Assembly (NCBI RefSeq): GCF_008711325.1
Contig: NZ_VXDB01000009.1
Coordinates: 1-64,000 of the forward strand
Direction: 5' to 3'
Length of the DNA: 64,000 nt
Origin: Roseibium sediminis
Lineage (GTDB): Bacteria; Pseudomonadota; Alphaproteobacteria; Rhizobiales; Stappiaceae
In this document: positions 17,837 through 27,478 of the stretch, piece by piece
Numbering within the stretch: the first letter of the stretch is position 1
Layout of the letters: each line of letters starts with the position of its first letter
Notes under the pieces: model-generated
The model's input: only the letters and a program-made list of their open reading frames with translations
Told to the model about the DNA's origin: nothing
Databases searched by the model: none
Position numbers and translations under genes: made by a program

Positions 17837-19150
17837 ATGGCAGATGCATTGAAAGTCGGCGTAGCGGGACTTGGTACCGTTGGGGCCTCCGTCGTTCGCC
17901 TGATTGGCAAACATAGCGCGCAATTGGCGAAAAGAACCGGCAAGACCCTTGAGGTTACCGCTGTGAGCGCTCGTGACCGCACGCGCGATCGCGGTGTGGA
18001 TCTGTCTGCCATGACCTGGTTTACCGATCCGGTCGACATGGCCAAGACCGCAGACATCGATATCTTTGTCGAGCTGGTTGGCGGCGATTCCGGTGCAGCT
18101 GAAGACAGCGTTCGCGCAGCGCTGTCCCGCGGCATCCATGTCGTGACTGCGAACAAGGCGTTGTTGGCCAAACATGGCGTATCTCTTGCTGTTCTGGCAG
18201 AGGAAAACAATGCGTCACTGAATTACGAAGCTGCCGTTGCTGGCGGGATTCCGATCGTCAAGACGATGCGCGAAACCCTTGCAGGCAATGAAGTATCGCG
18301 CGTCTACGGCATCTTGAACGGGACCTGCAATTACATCCTGACCCGCATGGAAGCGGAAGGCATCAGTTTTGAAGACTGCCTTGCCGATGCGCAGCGGCTT
18401 GGATATGCGGAGGCCGATCCGACCTTCGATATCGAGGGCAATGACACCGCGCACAAGCTGGCGATTTTGACCAGCCTTGCGTTCGGGACGAAGATTTCCG
18501 ACGACACGATCTATATCGAGGGCATCACGTCCATCACGACTGCTGACATTCAGGCGGCGGATGAACTGGGCTACCGGATCAAGCTGCTGGGCGTTGCTCA
18601 GAAGACTGAAACTGGCATCGAGCAGCGCGTTCATCCGACCATGGTTCCCAAATCTTCCGCGATTGCGCGGATCGATGGTGTGCTCAATGCGGTTGCCGTT
18701 GACGGCGATTTTGTTGGCGAGGTGATCCTTGTTGGTCCCGGAGCAGGTGGCAATGCGACGGCGTCATCCGTTGTGGCGGATATAGCCGATATCGCGCGCG
18801 GCGACCGCACACCGGTGCTGGGCATGCCCGCTGTCGACCTTGCCGATTACACACGCGCTGGCATGCGCAAGCATGAGGGTGGCTACTACATCCGCCTGTC
18901 GGTCTACGACCGTCCGGGGGCATTTGCGACCATTGCCAGCTGTATGGGGGAGAAGGGCATTTCCCTTGAATCCATCGTCCAGCGGCGGGGTGAGGCACGG
19001 GCCAACACGCCCAAGGACGAGCCGCAACCGGTCATCCTGATCACCTATGAGACAACCGAAGAGGCCGTCAAGGAAGCGCTTGAGGCCATCTTGTCCAAGG
19101 GTGTCGTTGCCGATGCACCGCGCATGATCCGTATTGAAAAACTGAGCTGA
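17837..19150 (+). CDS. hom: homoserine dehydrogenase
   Basis: Reduces aspartate semialdehyde to homoserine for threonine and methionine synthesis. The 437-residue monofunctional enzyme has an N-terminal NAD(P)-binding GVAGLGTVGASVV, the catalytic region GGIPIVKTMRETLAGN with NGTCNYILTRM, and a C-terminal ACT domain (LSVYDRPGAFATIASCMGEKGISLESIVQR region) for feedback control by threonine. It sits between the aminotransferase and glpX, the common alphaproteobacterial order. Confidence 0.97.
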   Translation: MADALKVGVAGLGTVGASVVRLIGKHSAQLAKRTGKTLEVTAVSARDRTRDRGVDLSAMTWFTDPVDMAKTADIDIFVELVGGDSGAAEDSVRAALSRGIHVVTANKALLAKHGVSLAVLAEENNASLNYEAAVAGGIPIVKTMRETLAGNEVSRVYGILNGTCNYILTRMEAEGISFEDCLADAQRLGYAEADPTFDIEGNDTAHKLAILTSLAFGTKISDDTIYIEGITSITTADIQAADELGYRIKLLGVAQKTETGIEQRVHPTMVPKSSAIARIDGVLNAVAVDGDFVGEVILVGPGAGGNATASSVVADIADIARGDRTPVLGMPAVDLADYTRAGMRKHEGGYYIRLSVYDRPGAFATIASCMGEKGISLESIVQRRGEARANTPKDEPQPVILITYETTEEAVKEALEAILSKGVVADAPRMIRIEKLS

Positions 19151-19205
19151 ACAGGGACCGGCAGAGACCCGAAGACGGGCGGACCGGACAGGACTGGAGA
19201 GTTTA

Positions 19206-20201
19206 ATGTCGAACACCGATGTAGCTGCAGAGAGCGGTCTGGACCGGATTTTGACCCTCGAGCTGGCGCGTGTCAGTGAACGCGCGGCAGTGGCTGCGGC
19301 GCGTCTGCGGGGTCGGGGTGACGAAATGGCTGCCGATCAGGCTGCCGTTGATGCAATGCGCCGGGAGTTGAATCGCCTGCCGATCGACGGGACCGTGGTT
19401 ATCGGTGAAGGAGAGCGCGACGAAGCGCCGATGCTTTATATTGGCGAGAACGTCGGCACGAAGCACGGCCCAAAGGTCGACATCGCTCTTGATCCGCTCG
19501 AAGGCACGACGATTTGCGCGAAGAACCTGCCGAACTCGCTGGCTGTTATTGCGCTGGCTCCGGAAGGCGAACTTCTGAACGCGCCTGACAGCTACATGGA
19601 CAAGATCGCAATCGGCCCTGGCTATCCGGCTGGCCTGATAGATCTGGATGCCCCGATTGCCGACAACCTGAATGCCTTGGCAAAGGCAAAGGGCGTCAAG
19701 ATCGGCGAAATCACCGCCTGTGTGCTTGACCGTCCGCGCCATGCTCGGCTGATCGAGGACATTCGGGCAACCGGTGCTGCGATCCGCCTGATTGGCGATG
19801 GTGACGTGGCCGGTGTCATTCACACGACTGACCCGGAAGAAACCGGCATCGATCTTTATGCCGGGATCGGCGGCGCACCGGAAGGCGTTCTGGCCGCGGC
19901 GGCTCTGCGTTGCATTGGGGGCCAGATGCAGTCTCGCCTGGTCATCACCCGCGACGAGCAGGTCGAGCGGGCGCATCGCATGGGCATCGACGATATCAAG
20001 AAGAAATACACGCTTGAGGAAATGGCCGGACCGGACGTGCTGTTCGCAGCTACGGGCGTGACTGACGGCAACTTCCTGCAGGGTGTGAAGTTCGGTCGCA
20101 ACATGATCACCACACACACCGTGGTGATGCGGTCTTCCACCGGAACCGTTCGTTACATCAAGGCCCAGCATCAGCTTACGGACCGGTTCGAGCTGGCCTG
20201 A
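19206..20201 (+). CDS. glpX: class II fructose-1,6-bisphosphatase (GlpX)
   Basis: Hydrolyses fructose-1,6-bisphosphate in gluconeogenesis. The 331-residue protein carries the class II metal site motifs GEGERDEAP and DPLEGTT, plus GDGDVAGVI and TGVTDGNFLQGV. GGAG precedes the ATG. A second, class I, bisphosphatase gene (cbbF) lies at the right end of the window in a Calvin-cycle context, so this copy is likely the housekeeping one. Confidence 0.95.
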   Translation: MSNTDVAAESGLDRILTLELARVSERAAVAAARLRGRGDEMAADQAAVDAMRRELNRLPIDGTVVIGEGERDEAPMLYIGENVGTKHGPKVDIALDPLEGTTICAKNLPNSLAVIALAPEGELLNAPDSYMDKIAIGPGYPAGLIDLDAPIADNLNALAKAKGVKIGEITACVLDRPRHARLIEDIRATGAAIRLIGDGDVAGVIHTTDPEETGIDLYAGIGGAPEGVLAAAALRCIGGQMQSRLVITRDEQVERAHRMGIDDIKKKYTLEEMAGPDVLFAATGVTDGNFLQGVKFGRNMITTHTVVMRSSTGTVRYIKAQHQLTDRFELA

Positions 20202-20248
20202 GGAGCACCTGTGCGGAAGGTTGGACTACAGGATCCGGAGCTAAAATC

Positions 20249-22069
20249 ATGACCGGGTTGGCTGGCATCGATCAGCCCGCCCGTCTTGTGCTCGGGGTCC
20301 AAAAGTCGTTCAACCAGAATGCCTGGCGGGATCGCTTGACTGAGGAGCAGGTGCGCAATGCACTTGCGATTTCCCAGCGTCTTGGCGTTCCCGATGTTCT
20401 GGCGCGGGTCATGGCGGCCCGCGATGTTCAGCCTGAGCAGGCTGAGGAATTTCTCGCTCCCTCCATCAAGGCGCTGATGCCCGATCCCTCGACACTGGTC
20501 GACATGGATGCGGCCGTTGCGCGAGTGGCCGATGCGGTTCAGGCCGGGACCGCAGTTGCCATTTTCGGTGATTACGACGTCGATGGCGCCACGTCATCTG
20601 CCGTGCTGGCCCGTTACCTCAGATGGGTAGGGCTTGATCCGCAAATTCACATTCCTGACCGGATCATCGAAGGCTATGGCCCGAATGGCCCCGCGCTCGA
20701 ACAGCTTCATGCCGATGGAGCGCGGCTGCTGATCACCGTCGACTGTGGCAGTACCTCGTATGAAGCCTTTGAGGTTGCCCGCAAGATCGGCCTCGAGATT
20801 GTCGTGATCGACCACCATCAGGTGGGCGAAACGCTTCCCGACGTCCGCGCTCTGGTCAATCCCAATCGACAGGATGATTTGTCGGGGCAGGGGCATCTGG
20901 CGGCTGTCGGAGTGACCTTTCTGTTCCTTGTTGGTCTGAACAGGGAGTTGCGCCAGCGCGGGTTCTTTAACGGTCGGGCTGTGCCGGATCTCATGGCCTT
21001 GCTCGATCTTGTAGCGCTCGGGACGGTTTGCGACGTGGTTCCGCTGAAAGGCCTCAACCGGGCCTATGTCTCACGCGGCCTTGAGATCATGCATCAACGC
21101 CGCAATCCCGGACTTGCCTTTCTGGCAGATGTTGCGCGGGTTGTCGGAAAAGTGTCCCCCTACCATCTCGGGTTTCTGCTCGGCCCACGGATCAATGCCG
21201 GAGGGCGAATTGGTGACGCTGCCCTTGGCGCGCGGTTGCTGACGTCGGAAGGCCATGTCGATGCCCGCCAGATCGCGGCCCGGCTTGATGAGCTCAATAC
21301 GGAGCGTCAGGCGATGGAAGCGGTGATGCTGGAACAGGCGGATGCGCAGGCCGTCATGGCCATTCAGTCGGAAGATCCCGCCGTGTTGATCACCGGGTCA
21401 AATGAATGGCATCCGGGTATTGTCGGTCTCATTGCCTCCCGTCTCAAGGAAGCTCATCGACGACCTGCCTTTGCCATCGCCTATGATGAAAGCGGCAAGG
21501 GGACAGGATCAGGCCGTTCGATTGCCGGTGTCGACCTTGGCCGGGTTGTTCGCGGCGCTGTGGATGAAGGAATTCTGGAAAAGGGCGGTGGCCACGCCAT
21601 GGCGGCTGGCCTCACGGTCAGGAAAGACCGCGCCGAAGACCTTGCAGCCTATTTCGATGCCCAGTTGAAGGCACAGGTTGAAGCGGCCAATGCGTCACGT
21701 GACCTGAAAATCGACGGTGCCCTGACGGCCAGCGGTGCCAATCTGGACCTGATGGAGTATCTGGAGCGCGCCGGACCCTATGGTGCGGGGCATGCCGAGC
21801 CGGTTTTTGCCTTCCCGGCACACCGCGTTTCCTTTGCCGATGTTGTCGGCAACGGCCATGTTCGTGCCAGCTTGAGCAGCTCGGACGGAAACAAGATCAA
21901 GGCCATTGCCTTCAAGGCGGCGGATCGCCCTCATGGACAGGCAATGTTGGAAAGACGTGGGCAGATGCTTCACGTTGCAGGAACCTTGTCCGTGGATACA
22001 TGGCAGGGAACGCCGCGTGTCCAGCTGCGGATTATCGATGTTGCCGATCCGCAAAAGTCACAGCGCTAG
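20249..22069 (+). CDS. recJ: single-stranded-DNA-specific exonuclease RecJ
   Basis: A 5'-3' single-strand exonuclease for recombination and mismatch repair. The 606-residue protein has the DHH phosphoesterase core: FGDYDVDGATSSAV, DHH at residues 188-190 and DLVALGTVCDVVPL. The DHHA1 part follows with GSGRSIAGVDLG and GGGHAMAAGLTV, then the C-terminal OB-fold region. GGAG lies before the ATG. Last gene of the aminotransferase-hom-glpX-recJ block. Confidence 0.97.
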   Translation: MTGLAGIDQPARLVLGVQKSFNQNAWRDRLTEEQVRNALAISQRLGVPDVLARVMAARDVQPEQAEEFLAPSIKALMPDPSTLVDMDAAVARVADAVQAGTAVAIFGDYDVDGATSSAVLARYLRWVGLDPQIHIPDRIIEGYGPNGPALEQLHADGARLLITVDCGSTSYEAFEVARKIGLEIVVIDHHQVGETLPDVRALVNPNRQDDLSGQGHLAAVGVTFLFLVGLNRELRQRGFFNGRAVPDLMALLDLVALGTVCDVVPLKGLNRAYVSRGLEIMHQRRNPGLAFLADVARVVGKVSPYHLGFLLGPRINAGGRIGDAALGARLLTSEGHVDARQIAARLDELNTERQAMEAVMLEQADAQAVMAIQSEDPAVLITGSNEWHPGIVGLIASRLKEAHRRPAFAIAYDESGKGTGSGRSIAGVDLGRVVRGAVDEGILEKGGGHAMAAGLTVRKDRAEDLAAYFDAQLKAQVEAANASRDLKIDGALTASGANLDLMEYLERAGPYGAGHAEPVFAFPAHRVSFADVVGNGHVRASLSSSDGNKIKAIAFKAADRPHGQAMLERRGQMLHVAGTLSVDTWQGTPRVQLRIIDVADPQKSQR

Positions 22070-22077
22070 CTACTTGC

Positions 22078-22093
22078 GTTAATTCGAATTAAC
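22078..22093. promoter_or_regulatory. 16-base perfect palindrome upstream of a small membrane-protein gene
   Basis: GTTAATTCGAATTAAC is a perfect palindrome 61 bases before the next gene. It contains TTAA-N6-TTAACC, close to but one base shorter than the CtrA consensus TTAA-N7-TTAA, and the half-site TTAACCA. It could be a CtrA-like or dimeric-repressor site. Confidence 0.35.
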
Positions 22094-22153
22094 CAAGTTT
22101 CAAGGTTCTTCACCCTAGAGTTGCCCTGCTGAAGAAATCGGCGGAGGGAATTC

Positions 22154-22342
22154 ATGGCTCAGAACGAGCTGAGCGACCTGTTCAGGCAGATCGACTTGCA
22201 TACAGACCGTGCGCTTGCCGGGGTGGACTATATGCGCCGGAATGGACATGCACGCATTTTGCCGGGCAACCGCGCCATCCACCGTCTGGGAACGATGCTG
22301 ACATTCGCATTGTTTGCCTTTGGAGCTCTCATGGTTCTCTGA
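22154..22342 (+). CDS. 62-residue single-span membrane protein
   Basis: A small protein of unknown function: a polar N-terminal helix (NELSDLFRQIDLHTDRALAGVDYMRR), a basic stretch, then one hydrophobic C-terminal helix (about 44-62). A strong ribosome-binding site, GGCGGAGGG, sits just before the ATG, which is the main reason to call it. It is separated from recJ by 84 bases and a perfect palindrome. Confidence 0.6.
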   Translation: MAQNELSDLFRQIDLHTDRALAGVDYMRRNGHARILPGNRAIHRLGTMLTFALFAFGALMVL

Positions 22343-22549
22343 GAGACGTTTCAAGCCCGAAGTCTGCCTTGAAACGCATTGTCTTTTCGGTTTCTACTGC
22401 CATTTCTGAATCGTATTCGCAAATCATCTCCCGGATTCTGGTCCGGATATTCTCCTGTTCAAGTTGACGTTTCGTCCGGACCAAATGGTCGACATCAGCG
22501 AAAAGGGGATTGATTGCGAGGCGACCTCTCCAGGCATCGGATACTGACC

Positions 22550-23446
22550 ATGGACACTTACAAGATTGCCCTTTTGTCGCTGAATGTCGGCTTCGCTCCC
22601 GCCAGTGTTGAGGCGTTTGCAGAGCATGTTGAGCACTATGTTCGCCGGTCTGCGGAGAAGGGGGCAAAACTTCTCGTTCTGCCGGAATATGCGATTGAAG
22701 CCTGTCTGGCGTTCAAGCCTGCTGGCCTTGCCCCGGTGGATGAAATGGCGTTCCTCGCCGAATGCGGTGTGGAGTTGCTTGAGCGGGTGCAGGATTGGCC
22801 GCGCCGATATGGAGTTCACCTGTGTCTCGGTTCTCTTCCGGTTCACAAGGGCGGACGGTCCTTTACGAACACCGCCATTTTGCTTACCTCGGACGGGCGT
22901 GACATTCGGCAGGACAAGTTGTGCCTCACACCGGGGGAAAAGGACCCCGACAGCTGGCAGCTGACGCCCGGCAATGATCTCGTCCTGTTCGAGCTGGACG
23001 GCCTGAAAATGGCCATTGTGATCTGCCTTGATATCGAGATGCCGGCACATTCGCTTCTGCTTGCAAGGGCGGATCTTGATCTGGTTCTGGTTCCTTCGAT
23101 GACGGAACGGCTGGCCGGGTTCCACCGGGTCTATGACTGCGCGAAGGCCCGCGCTGTCGAACTCATGACCAGCATCGCCGTGTGCGGCGTGATCGGGGCG
23201 TCCAAGGGAAGCACGCAGAACATGACCAATTTTTCAGGCGCGGCGCTGTTCGTTCCCTGCGAGGAAGAGCTTGGACATCGCGGTGTGGCGGCATTCGTTG
23301 ATCCGACGGACGGTGAGGATGGAAAGGACATCTTTATTCAGGCCTCGGTTCCGGTCGGGATCGTTCGGCAGTTGCGACAGGGCGATGCTGAGGTCTGGCC
23401 AGGTGCCTGGACTGCAGAGCACGTGAAAACCCGTAGCTTGTTCTAG
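22550..23446 (+). CDS. carbon-nitrogen hydrolase (nitrilase superfamily)
   Basis: A 298-residue amidase/nitrilase-superfamily enzyme that hydrolyses a non-peptide C-N bond. The Glu-Lys-Cys triad is visible: E46 in LLVLPEYAIE, K123 in RQDKLCLTPGEKD, and C159 in AIVICLDIEMP. I chose ATG at 22550, where the family's first strand begins (MDTYKIALLSLNVG); an earlier start at 22514 adds 12 residues. The substrate is not predictable. It stands alone between the small membrane protein and the NUDIX gene. Confidence 0.85.
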   Translation: MDTYKIALLSLNVGFAPASVEAFAEHVEHYVRRSAEKGAKLLVLPEYAIEACLAFKPAGLAPVDEMAFLAECGVELLERVQDWPRRYGVHLCLGSLPVHKGGRSFTNTAILLTSDGRDIRQDKLCLTPGEKDPDSWQLTPGNDLVLFELDGLKMAIVICLDIEMPAHSLLLARADLDLVLVPSMTERLAGFHRVYDCAKARAVELMTSIAVCGVIGASKGSTQNMTNFSGAALFVPCEEELGHRGVAAFVDPTDGEDGKDIFIQASVPVGIVRQLRQGDAEVWPGAWTAEHVKTRSLF

Positions 23447-23560
23447 AAAAATTCACCGTTTTGTCGTAACGTAAAGCGCACATTGTGCATCCGCAGATAT
23501 GGAAATTGGAACTCTGCTGCCTACATAACAACGAACGCTGTGAAGAATAACGAACACAAA

Positions 23561-24055
23561 ATGGCAATTGCTGAGCCGTATAATTCCCCGTCGCCTTCCT
23601 GGTTGGACACCTTGATAGGTTTGTTCAAGAAGCCCGCGCGTTTGCAGGTTGCCGCACTGTGTTATCGGCTGACAGATCATGGTCCGGAAATCCTGCTTCT
23701 GACATCCCGAGGAAAGGGGCGCTGGATCCTGCCAAAGGGATGGCCCGAGCTTCACTTCGCGTCCCATGTCACTGCGTCCATTGAGGCTTTTGAAGAGGCT
23801 GGCATTCGGGGAGAGGTTGAACCGAAACCCTATGCCTCCTTCAAGTCCCACAAGGGGCTCGAAAAAGGTATCGACATTCGCACAACCGTTCTGGTCTATC
23901 TGGTGAAAGTGACCGAAGAGCTCGATGACTACCCGGAAAAGGGCCAGCGGCAGGTCAAGTGGTTCCCGGTCGCGGATGCGGTCGAGCAGGTCGATGAGCC
24001 CGCATTGAAGCCTATTCTGGAAGCTTTCGGCAAGGACATGACCGGCAATCGGTGA
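23561..24055 (+). CDS. NUDIX hydrolase
   Basis: A 164-residue NUDIX-fold protein resembling the diphosphoinositol-polyphosphate/ADP-ribose type group of alphaproteobacteria (GRWILPKGWPE and a C-terminal RQVKWFPVADA). The box is degenerate: the usual REUxEExGU reads IEAFEEAG, so the conserved Arg is replaced by Ile while the Glu residues that bind metal remain. Activity may be altered. The start is uncertain: ATG at 23561 or GTG at 23540. Confidence 0.8.
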   Translation: MAIAEPYNSPSPSWLDTLIGLFKKPARLQVAALCYRLTDHGPEILLLTSRGKGRWILPKGWPELHFASHVTASIEAFEEAGIRGEVEPKPYASFKSHKGLEKGIDIRTTVLVYLVKVTEELDDYPEKGQRQVKWFPVADAVEQVDEPALKPILEAFGKDMTGNR

Positions 24056-24152
24056 CTTCCTTGATTATTTTGCCGGGCAAGCATTTTATTCATCAAACTG
24101 ACACAGGGACGAGTTCAGATTCGATCTGGCTTGGACAAGCGGGACGATCAAT

Positions 24153-25685
24153 TTGAACGACATGGACCCACCCCGGAAATACAAGGGACCGGTTCTCGAC
24201 AAGGATCTGGACAAGATCGCTTATGTCGAAGGAGCGGCGGATAGTCTTGGGCGACGACTGGTCGGCCCCGGGTTGGCGCTTGCCTTCATCGTGTTTTGCG
24301 GATTCGTGGCGACCACCCAGTTTGCGGCAATCTCCAATCCGAACGCCATCATTCTGGCGGCGGCTGCAGCAATCGGGGCCTATATGGCTCTCAATATCGG
24401 CGCAAATGATGTCGCGAACAACGTTGGCCCTGCGGTAGGCGCAAAGGCGATTAGCTTGCGCACGGCGCTGTTGATTGCTGTTGTCTTCGAATGTGCAGGC
24501 GCATTGCTTGCCGGCGACAAGGTCCTCAACACGGTCGCCACCAACATCATGCCCATCACCCCGCAAATGAATGCGAGCCTGATCACGTCGGCGATGATGG
24601 CGGCGCTTGTCTCCTCGGCTGTCTGGATCCATATCGCGACCTATGTGGGGGCGCCGGTTTCCACGACCCATTCGGTGATTGGCGGGATAATGGGGGCGGG
24701 CATCGCCGCAGCAGGCTGGTCTGCCGTCAGCTGGCCAATCATGGGCACTATTGCAGCCAGCTGGGTCATGTCTCCCTTGCTTGGGGCTCTCGTGGCTGCC
24801 TGCCTTCTGGCTTTCATAAATGCCGTCATTGTTGATCGTGAAGACAAGCTGGCGGCGGCAAGACAGTGGTTGCCAATCCTCATCGGCATCATGGTGTGTG
24901 CCTTTACAGCCTTCTTCCTGATCAAGGCGCTGGACCGCGTTCTGCTTGTCCCGGTCTGGCTGGCTTTTGCGGTTTCCCTCATCCTTGGCGGCATTGGCTG
25001 GTTCTCCAGCCGTCCGGTCATTGCCCGGCAAACAGTTGGTCTTGAAAATCGATCCCAGTCTCTCAAGCGGCTGTTTGTCTGGCCGTTGGTTGCTGCCGCA
25101 TCGGTTCTGTCCTTTGCGCATGGGGCAAATGATGTTGCCAATGCGGTCGGCCCGGTGGCAGCGATTGTCGAGATCCAGCGCATTCAGGCTGCGGGGCTCG
25201 ATCCGGTGGCGCTGGAGTTTCAGAGCGCGGGGATGCCTCTTTGGGTCAGCGCCATCGGCGCATTGGGCATTTCCCTTGGCCTCATTCTATTTGGCCCGCG
25301 CCTCATTCGGGTGGTGGGACAACGGATTACCAAGCTCAATCCCATTCGCGCCTTCTGCGTGTCGTTGTCGGCGGCGATCACTGTCCTGCTGGCCACGAGT
25401 TTCGGACTTCCGGTCAGCTCCACCTATATCGCGGTCGGGGCCATTTTCGGCGTCGGGTTCTACCGAGAATGGCGCAAGGATCGCAGTCGTACGGCGTCTT
25501 CACATATCTTCGGCCTGCTGGCTGCCCGCAGCCGCGGTCCGAACAGGGAAGTGCTTTACAGGCGGCTGCTGGTTCGCAGGTCCTATCTTCTGACCATTAT
25601 TGGCGCATGGGTGGTGACTGTCCCGATTGCCGGCTGTCTTGCCGCCGTCACATTCCACGTTATTCAGCTGCTATCGGCGCTTTGA
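24153..25685 (+). CDS. pit: PiT-family inorganic phosphate transporter, copy 1
   Basis: A polytopic symporter for phosphate (as metal-phosphate) with H+ or Na+. The 510-residue protein has the duplicated PiT signature GANDVANNVGPAVG (N-half) and HGANDVANAVGPVAA (C-half), and about ten membrane helices. A polar N-terminus of about 25 residues carries VLDKDLDK, also present in the tandem copy. The start is a TTG (24153) with GGGAC upstream; ATG at 24162 is the alternative. No phoU-like partner is adjacent. Confidence 0.93.
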   Translation: MNDMDPPRKYKGPVLDKDLDKIAYVEGAADSLGRRLVGPGLALAFIVFCGFVATTQFAAISNPNAIILAAAAAIGAYMALNIGANDVANNVGPAVGAKAISLRTALLIAVVFECAGALLAGDKVLNTVATNIMPITPQMNASLITSAMMAALVSSAVWIHIATYVGAPVSTTHSVIGGIMGAGIAAAGWSAVSWPIMGTIAASWVMSPLLGALVAACLLAFINAVIVDREDKLAAARQWLPILIGIMVCAFTAFFLIKALDRVLLVPVWLAFAVSLILGGIGWFSSRPVIARQTVGLENRSQSLKRLFVWPLVAAASVLSFAHGANDVANAVGPVAAIVEIQRIQAAGLDPVALEFQSAGMPLWVSAIGALGISLGLILFGPRLIRVVGQRITKLNPIRAFCVSLSAAITVLLATSFGLPVSSTYIAVGAIFGVGFYREWRKDRSRTASSHIFGLLAARSRGPNREVLYRRLLVRRSYLLTIIGAWVVTVPIAGCLAAVTFHVIQLLSAL

Positions 25686-25961
25686 AGGAAGCACTCCATT
25701 CTGAGTGTCCGACACCGATTCCCCTCAGGCTGTCTTCGCGTTGTGCAGGGCTGCCAAACAGGTCCGGGAATCCCGAAGGTTTTCGAAAGTGGCACTCAGT
25801 TCGCCAGAATCTCGCCATGATTGGAAGGCGGCTAAGGAAATTGCTTGATTTCGCGTTTTTGCAATTGAGTTTTCCGGAGGATCAGGTATCGCCGATCCAG
25901 TAGAATCCTCGGCAACGCCTCGGATTTAAGGCTCTGACACTGATCCGGACGAAACATCCCC
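25686..25961. other. intergenic region between the two PiT genes
   Basis: 276 bases without a convincing gene. A weak hairpin (ATCC...GGAT) lies near 25904-25925. No strong terminator is visible, so read-through between the two transporter genes is possible. Confidence 0.35.
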
Positions 25962-27452
25962 ATGACAAGCTATCAAAAGCCGACCCTGGACAAGGACCTC
26001 GACAAGCTGAGTTCGATGGAACAGGCGACCGTCAGTCTTGGCCGGCGACTTGCCGCGCCGGGTCTCGCGCTGCTCTTCATTGTCCTGTGCGCGGTGGTCG
26101 CCGCGTCCTTCATGTTCGAATCCAAGGGCGGGGTTGTCATCGTCGCAGCTGCTGCCATCGGGGCCTACATGGCCCTGAACATTGGTGCGAACGACGTGGC
26201 CAACAATGTGGGACCGGCCGTTGGGTCACGCGCCATGACGCTGGTCACCGCGCTGATCATTGCGGCGGTCTTTGAAAGTGCCGGTGCGCTGATTGCCGGT
26301 GGGGACGTTGTCGGAACCATTTCGAAGGGCATCATCGACCCGTCGTCCGTTTCCAGCCCGAGTGTCTTCGTGGCGGCAATGATGGCCGCGCTGGTGTCCT
26401 CCGCGCTTTGGATCAATATGGCGACCTGGCTTGGAGCTCCGGTGTCCACCACCCACTCTATTGTCGGTGGTGTCATGGGAGCAGGGATCGCAGCAGCCGG
26501 ATTTTCCGCCGTGAACTGGGTCACGATGAGCAGCATTGCGGCAAGCTGGGTGATTTCACCGGTTCTTGGCGGCGTCATTGCTGCGCTGTTCCTTGCCTTC
26601 ATCAAGACTTTCATCATCTATCAGGAAGACAAGATTGCCGCCGCCCGTCGCTGGGTGCCGGTGTTGATTGCCATCATGGCTGGCGCCTTCGCGTCCTACC
26701 TCGCCATGAAGGGCCTCAAGAAGCTCATCAAGATCGATTTTGCCACGGCTTTGTGGATTGGCCTTGGTGTCGCGGTTCTGGCGTGGGGCATTACCCGTCC
26801 GCTGATCATTCGCCAGTCGGAAGGTCTTGAAAACCGCAACCAGTCCCTGCGCAAGCTGTTCGCCATCCCGCTCGTGTGTTCCGCTGCGCTGCTGTCCTTT
26901 GCTCACGGTGCAAATGATGTTGCCAATGCGGTTGGTCCGCTGGCGGCAATTGTTCACACCGCTGGTCTTGGTGAAGTTGCGGACAAGGTCACGATCCCGC
27001 TCTGGGTGATGGCCGTTGGTGCTCTCGGCATTTCCTTTGGCCTGCTGCTGTTTGGTCCGAAACTGATCAACATGGTCGGTCAGCAGATCACCAAGCTGAA
27101 CCCGATGCGCGCCTACTGCGTCGCTCTGTCTGCGGCCATCACGGTGATTGTCGCGTCCAAGCTCGGTCTGCCGGTGTCCTCGACACATATTGCGGTCGGT
27201 GCGGTCTTCGGCGTTGGCTTCTTCCGCGAGTGGTATACGGAGAAATCCAAGCGCCGCGTTGCCTATATGGAACGCAAGAACGGCGGGCGGGAAATCCGCT
27301 CGGCTGAACGCACGCGTGAGGATCAGGCGCGGCGCAAGCTCGTTCGCCGTTCGCATTTCATGACCATCATTGCAGCCTGGGTGATTACGGTACCAGCAGC
27401 AGCACTCCTCTCTGGTGTGCTTTACCACATTCTGGTCCGGTTCATCGCCTGA
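25962..27452 (+). CDS. pit: PiT-family inorganic phosphate transporter, copy 2
   Basis: A 496-residue tandem paralogue of the previous gene, with the same N-terminal LDKDLDKLSSMEQATVSLGRR segment and both PiT signatures (GANDVANNVGPAVG and HGANDVANAVGPLAA). The cytoplasmic loop before the last helix is longer and very basic (KSKRRVAYMERKNGGREIRSAERTRE region split over about 30 residues), unlike copy 1. Affinity or regulation may differ. It ends at a large palindromic terminator element. Confidence 0.93.
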   Translation: MTSYQKPTLDKDLDKLSSMEQATVSLGRRLAAPGLALLFIVLCAVVAASFMFESKGGVVIVAAAAIGAYMALNIGANDVANNVGPAVGSRAMTLVTALIIAAVFESAGALIAGGDVVGTISKGIIDPSSVSSPSVFVAAMMAALVSSALWINMATWLGAPVSTTHSIVGGVMGAGIAAAGFSAVNWVTMSSIAASWVISPVLGGVIAALFLAFIKTFIIYQEDKIAAARRWVPVLIAIMAGAFASYLAMKGLKKLIKIDFATALWIGLGVAVLAWGITRPLIIRQSEGLENRNQSLRKLFAIPLVCSAALLSFAHGANDVANAVGPLAAIVHTAGLGEVADKVTIPLWVMAVGALGISFGLLLFGPKLINMVGQQITKLNPMRAYCVALSAAITVIVASKLGLPVSSTHIAVGAVFGVGFFREWYTEKSKRRVAYMERKNGGREIRSAERTREDQARRKLVRRSHFMTIIAAWVITVPAAALLSGVLYHILVRFIA

Positions 27453-27478
27453 CCAGTCAGCTCGCACGAAACAAAAAT

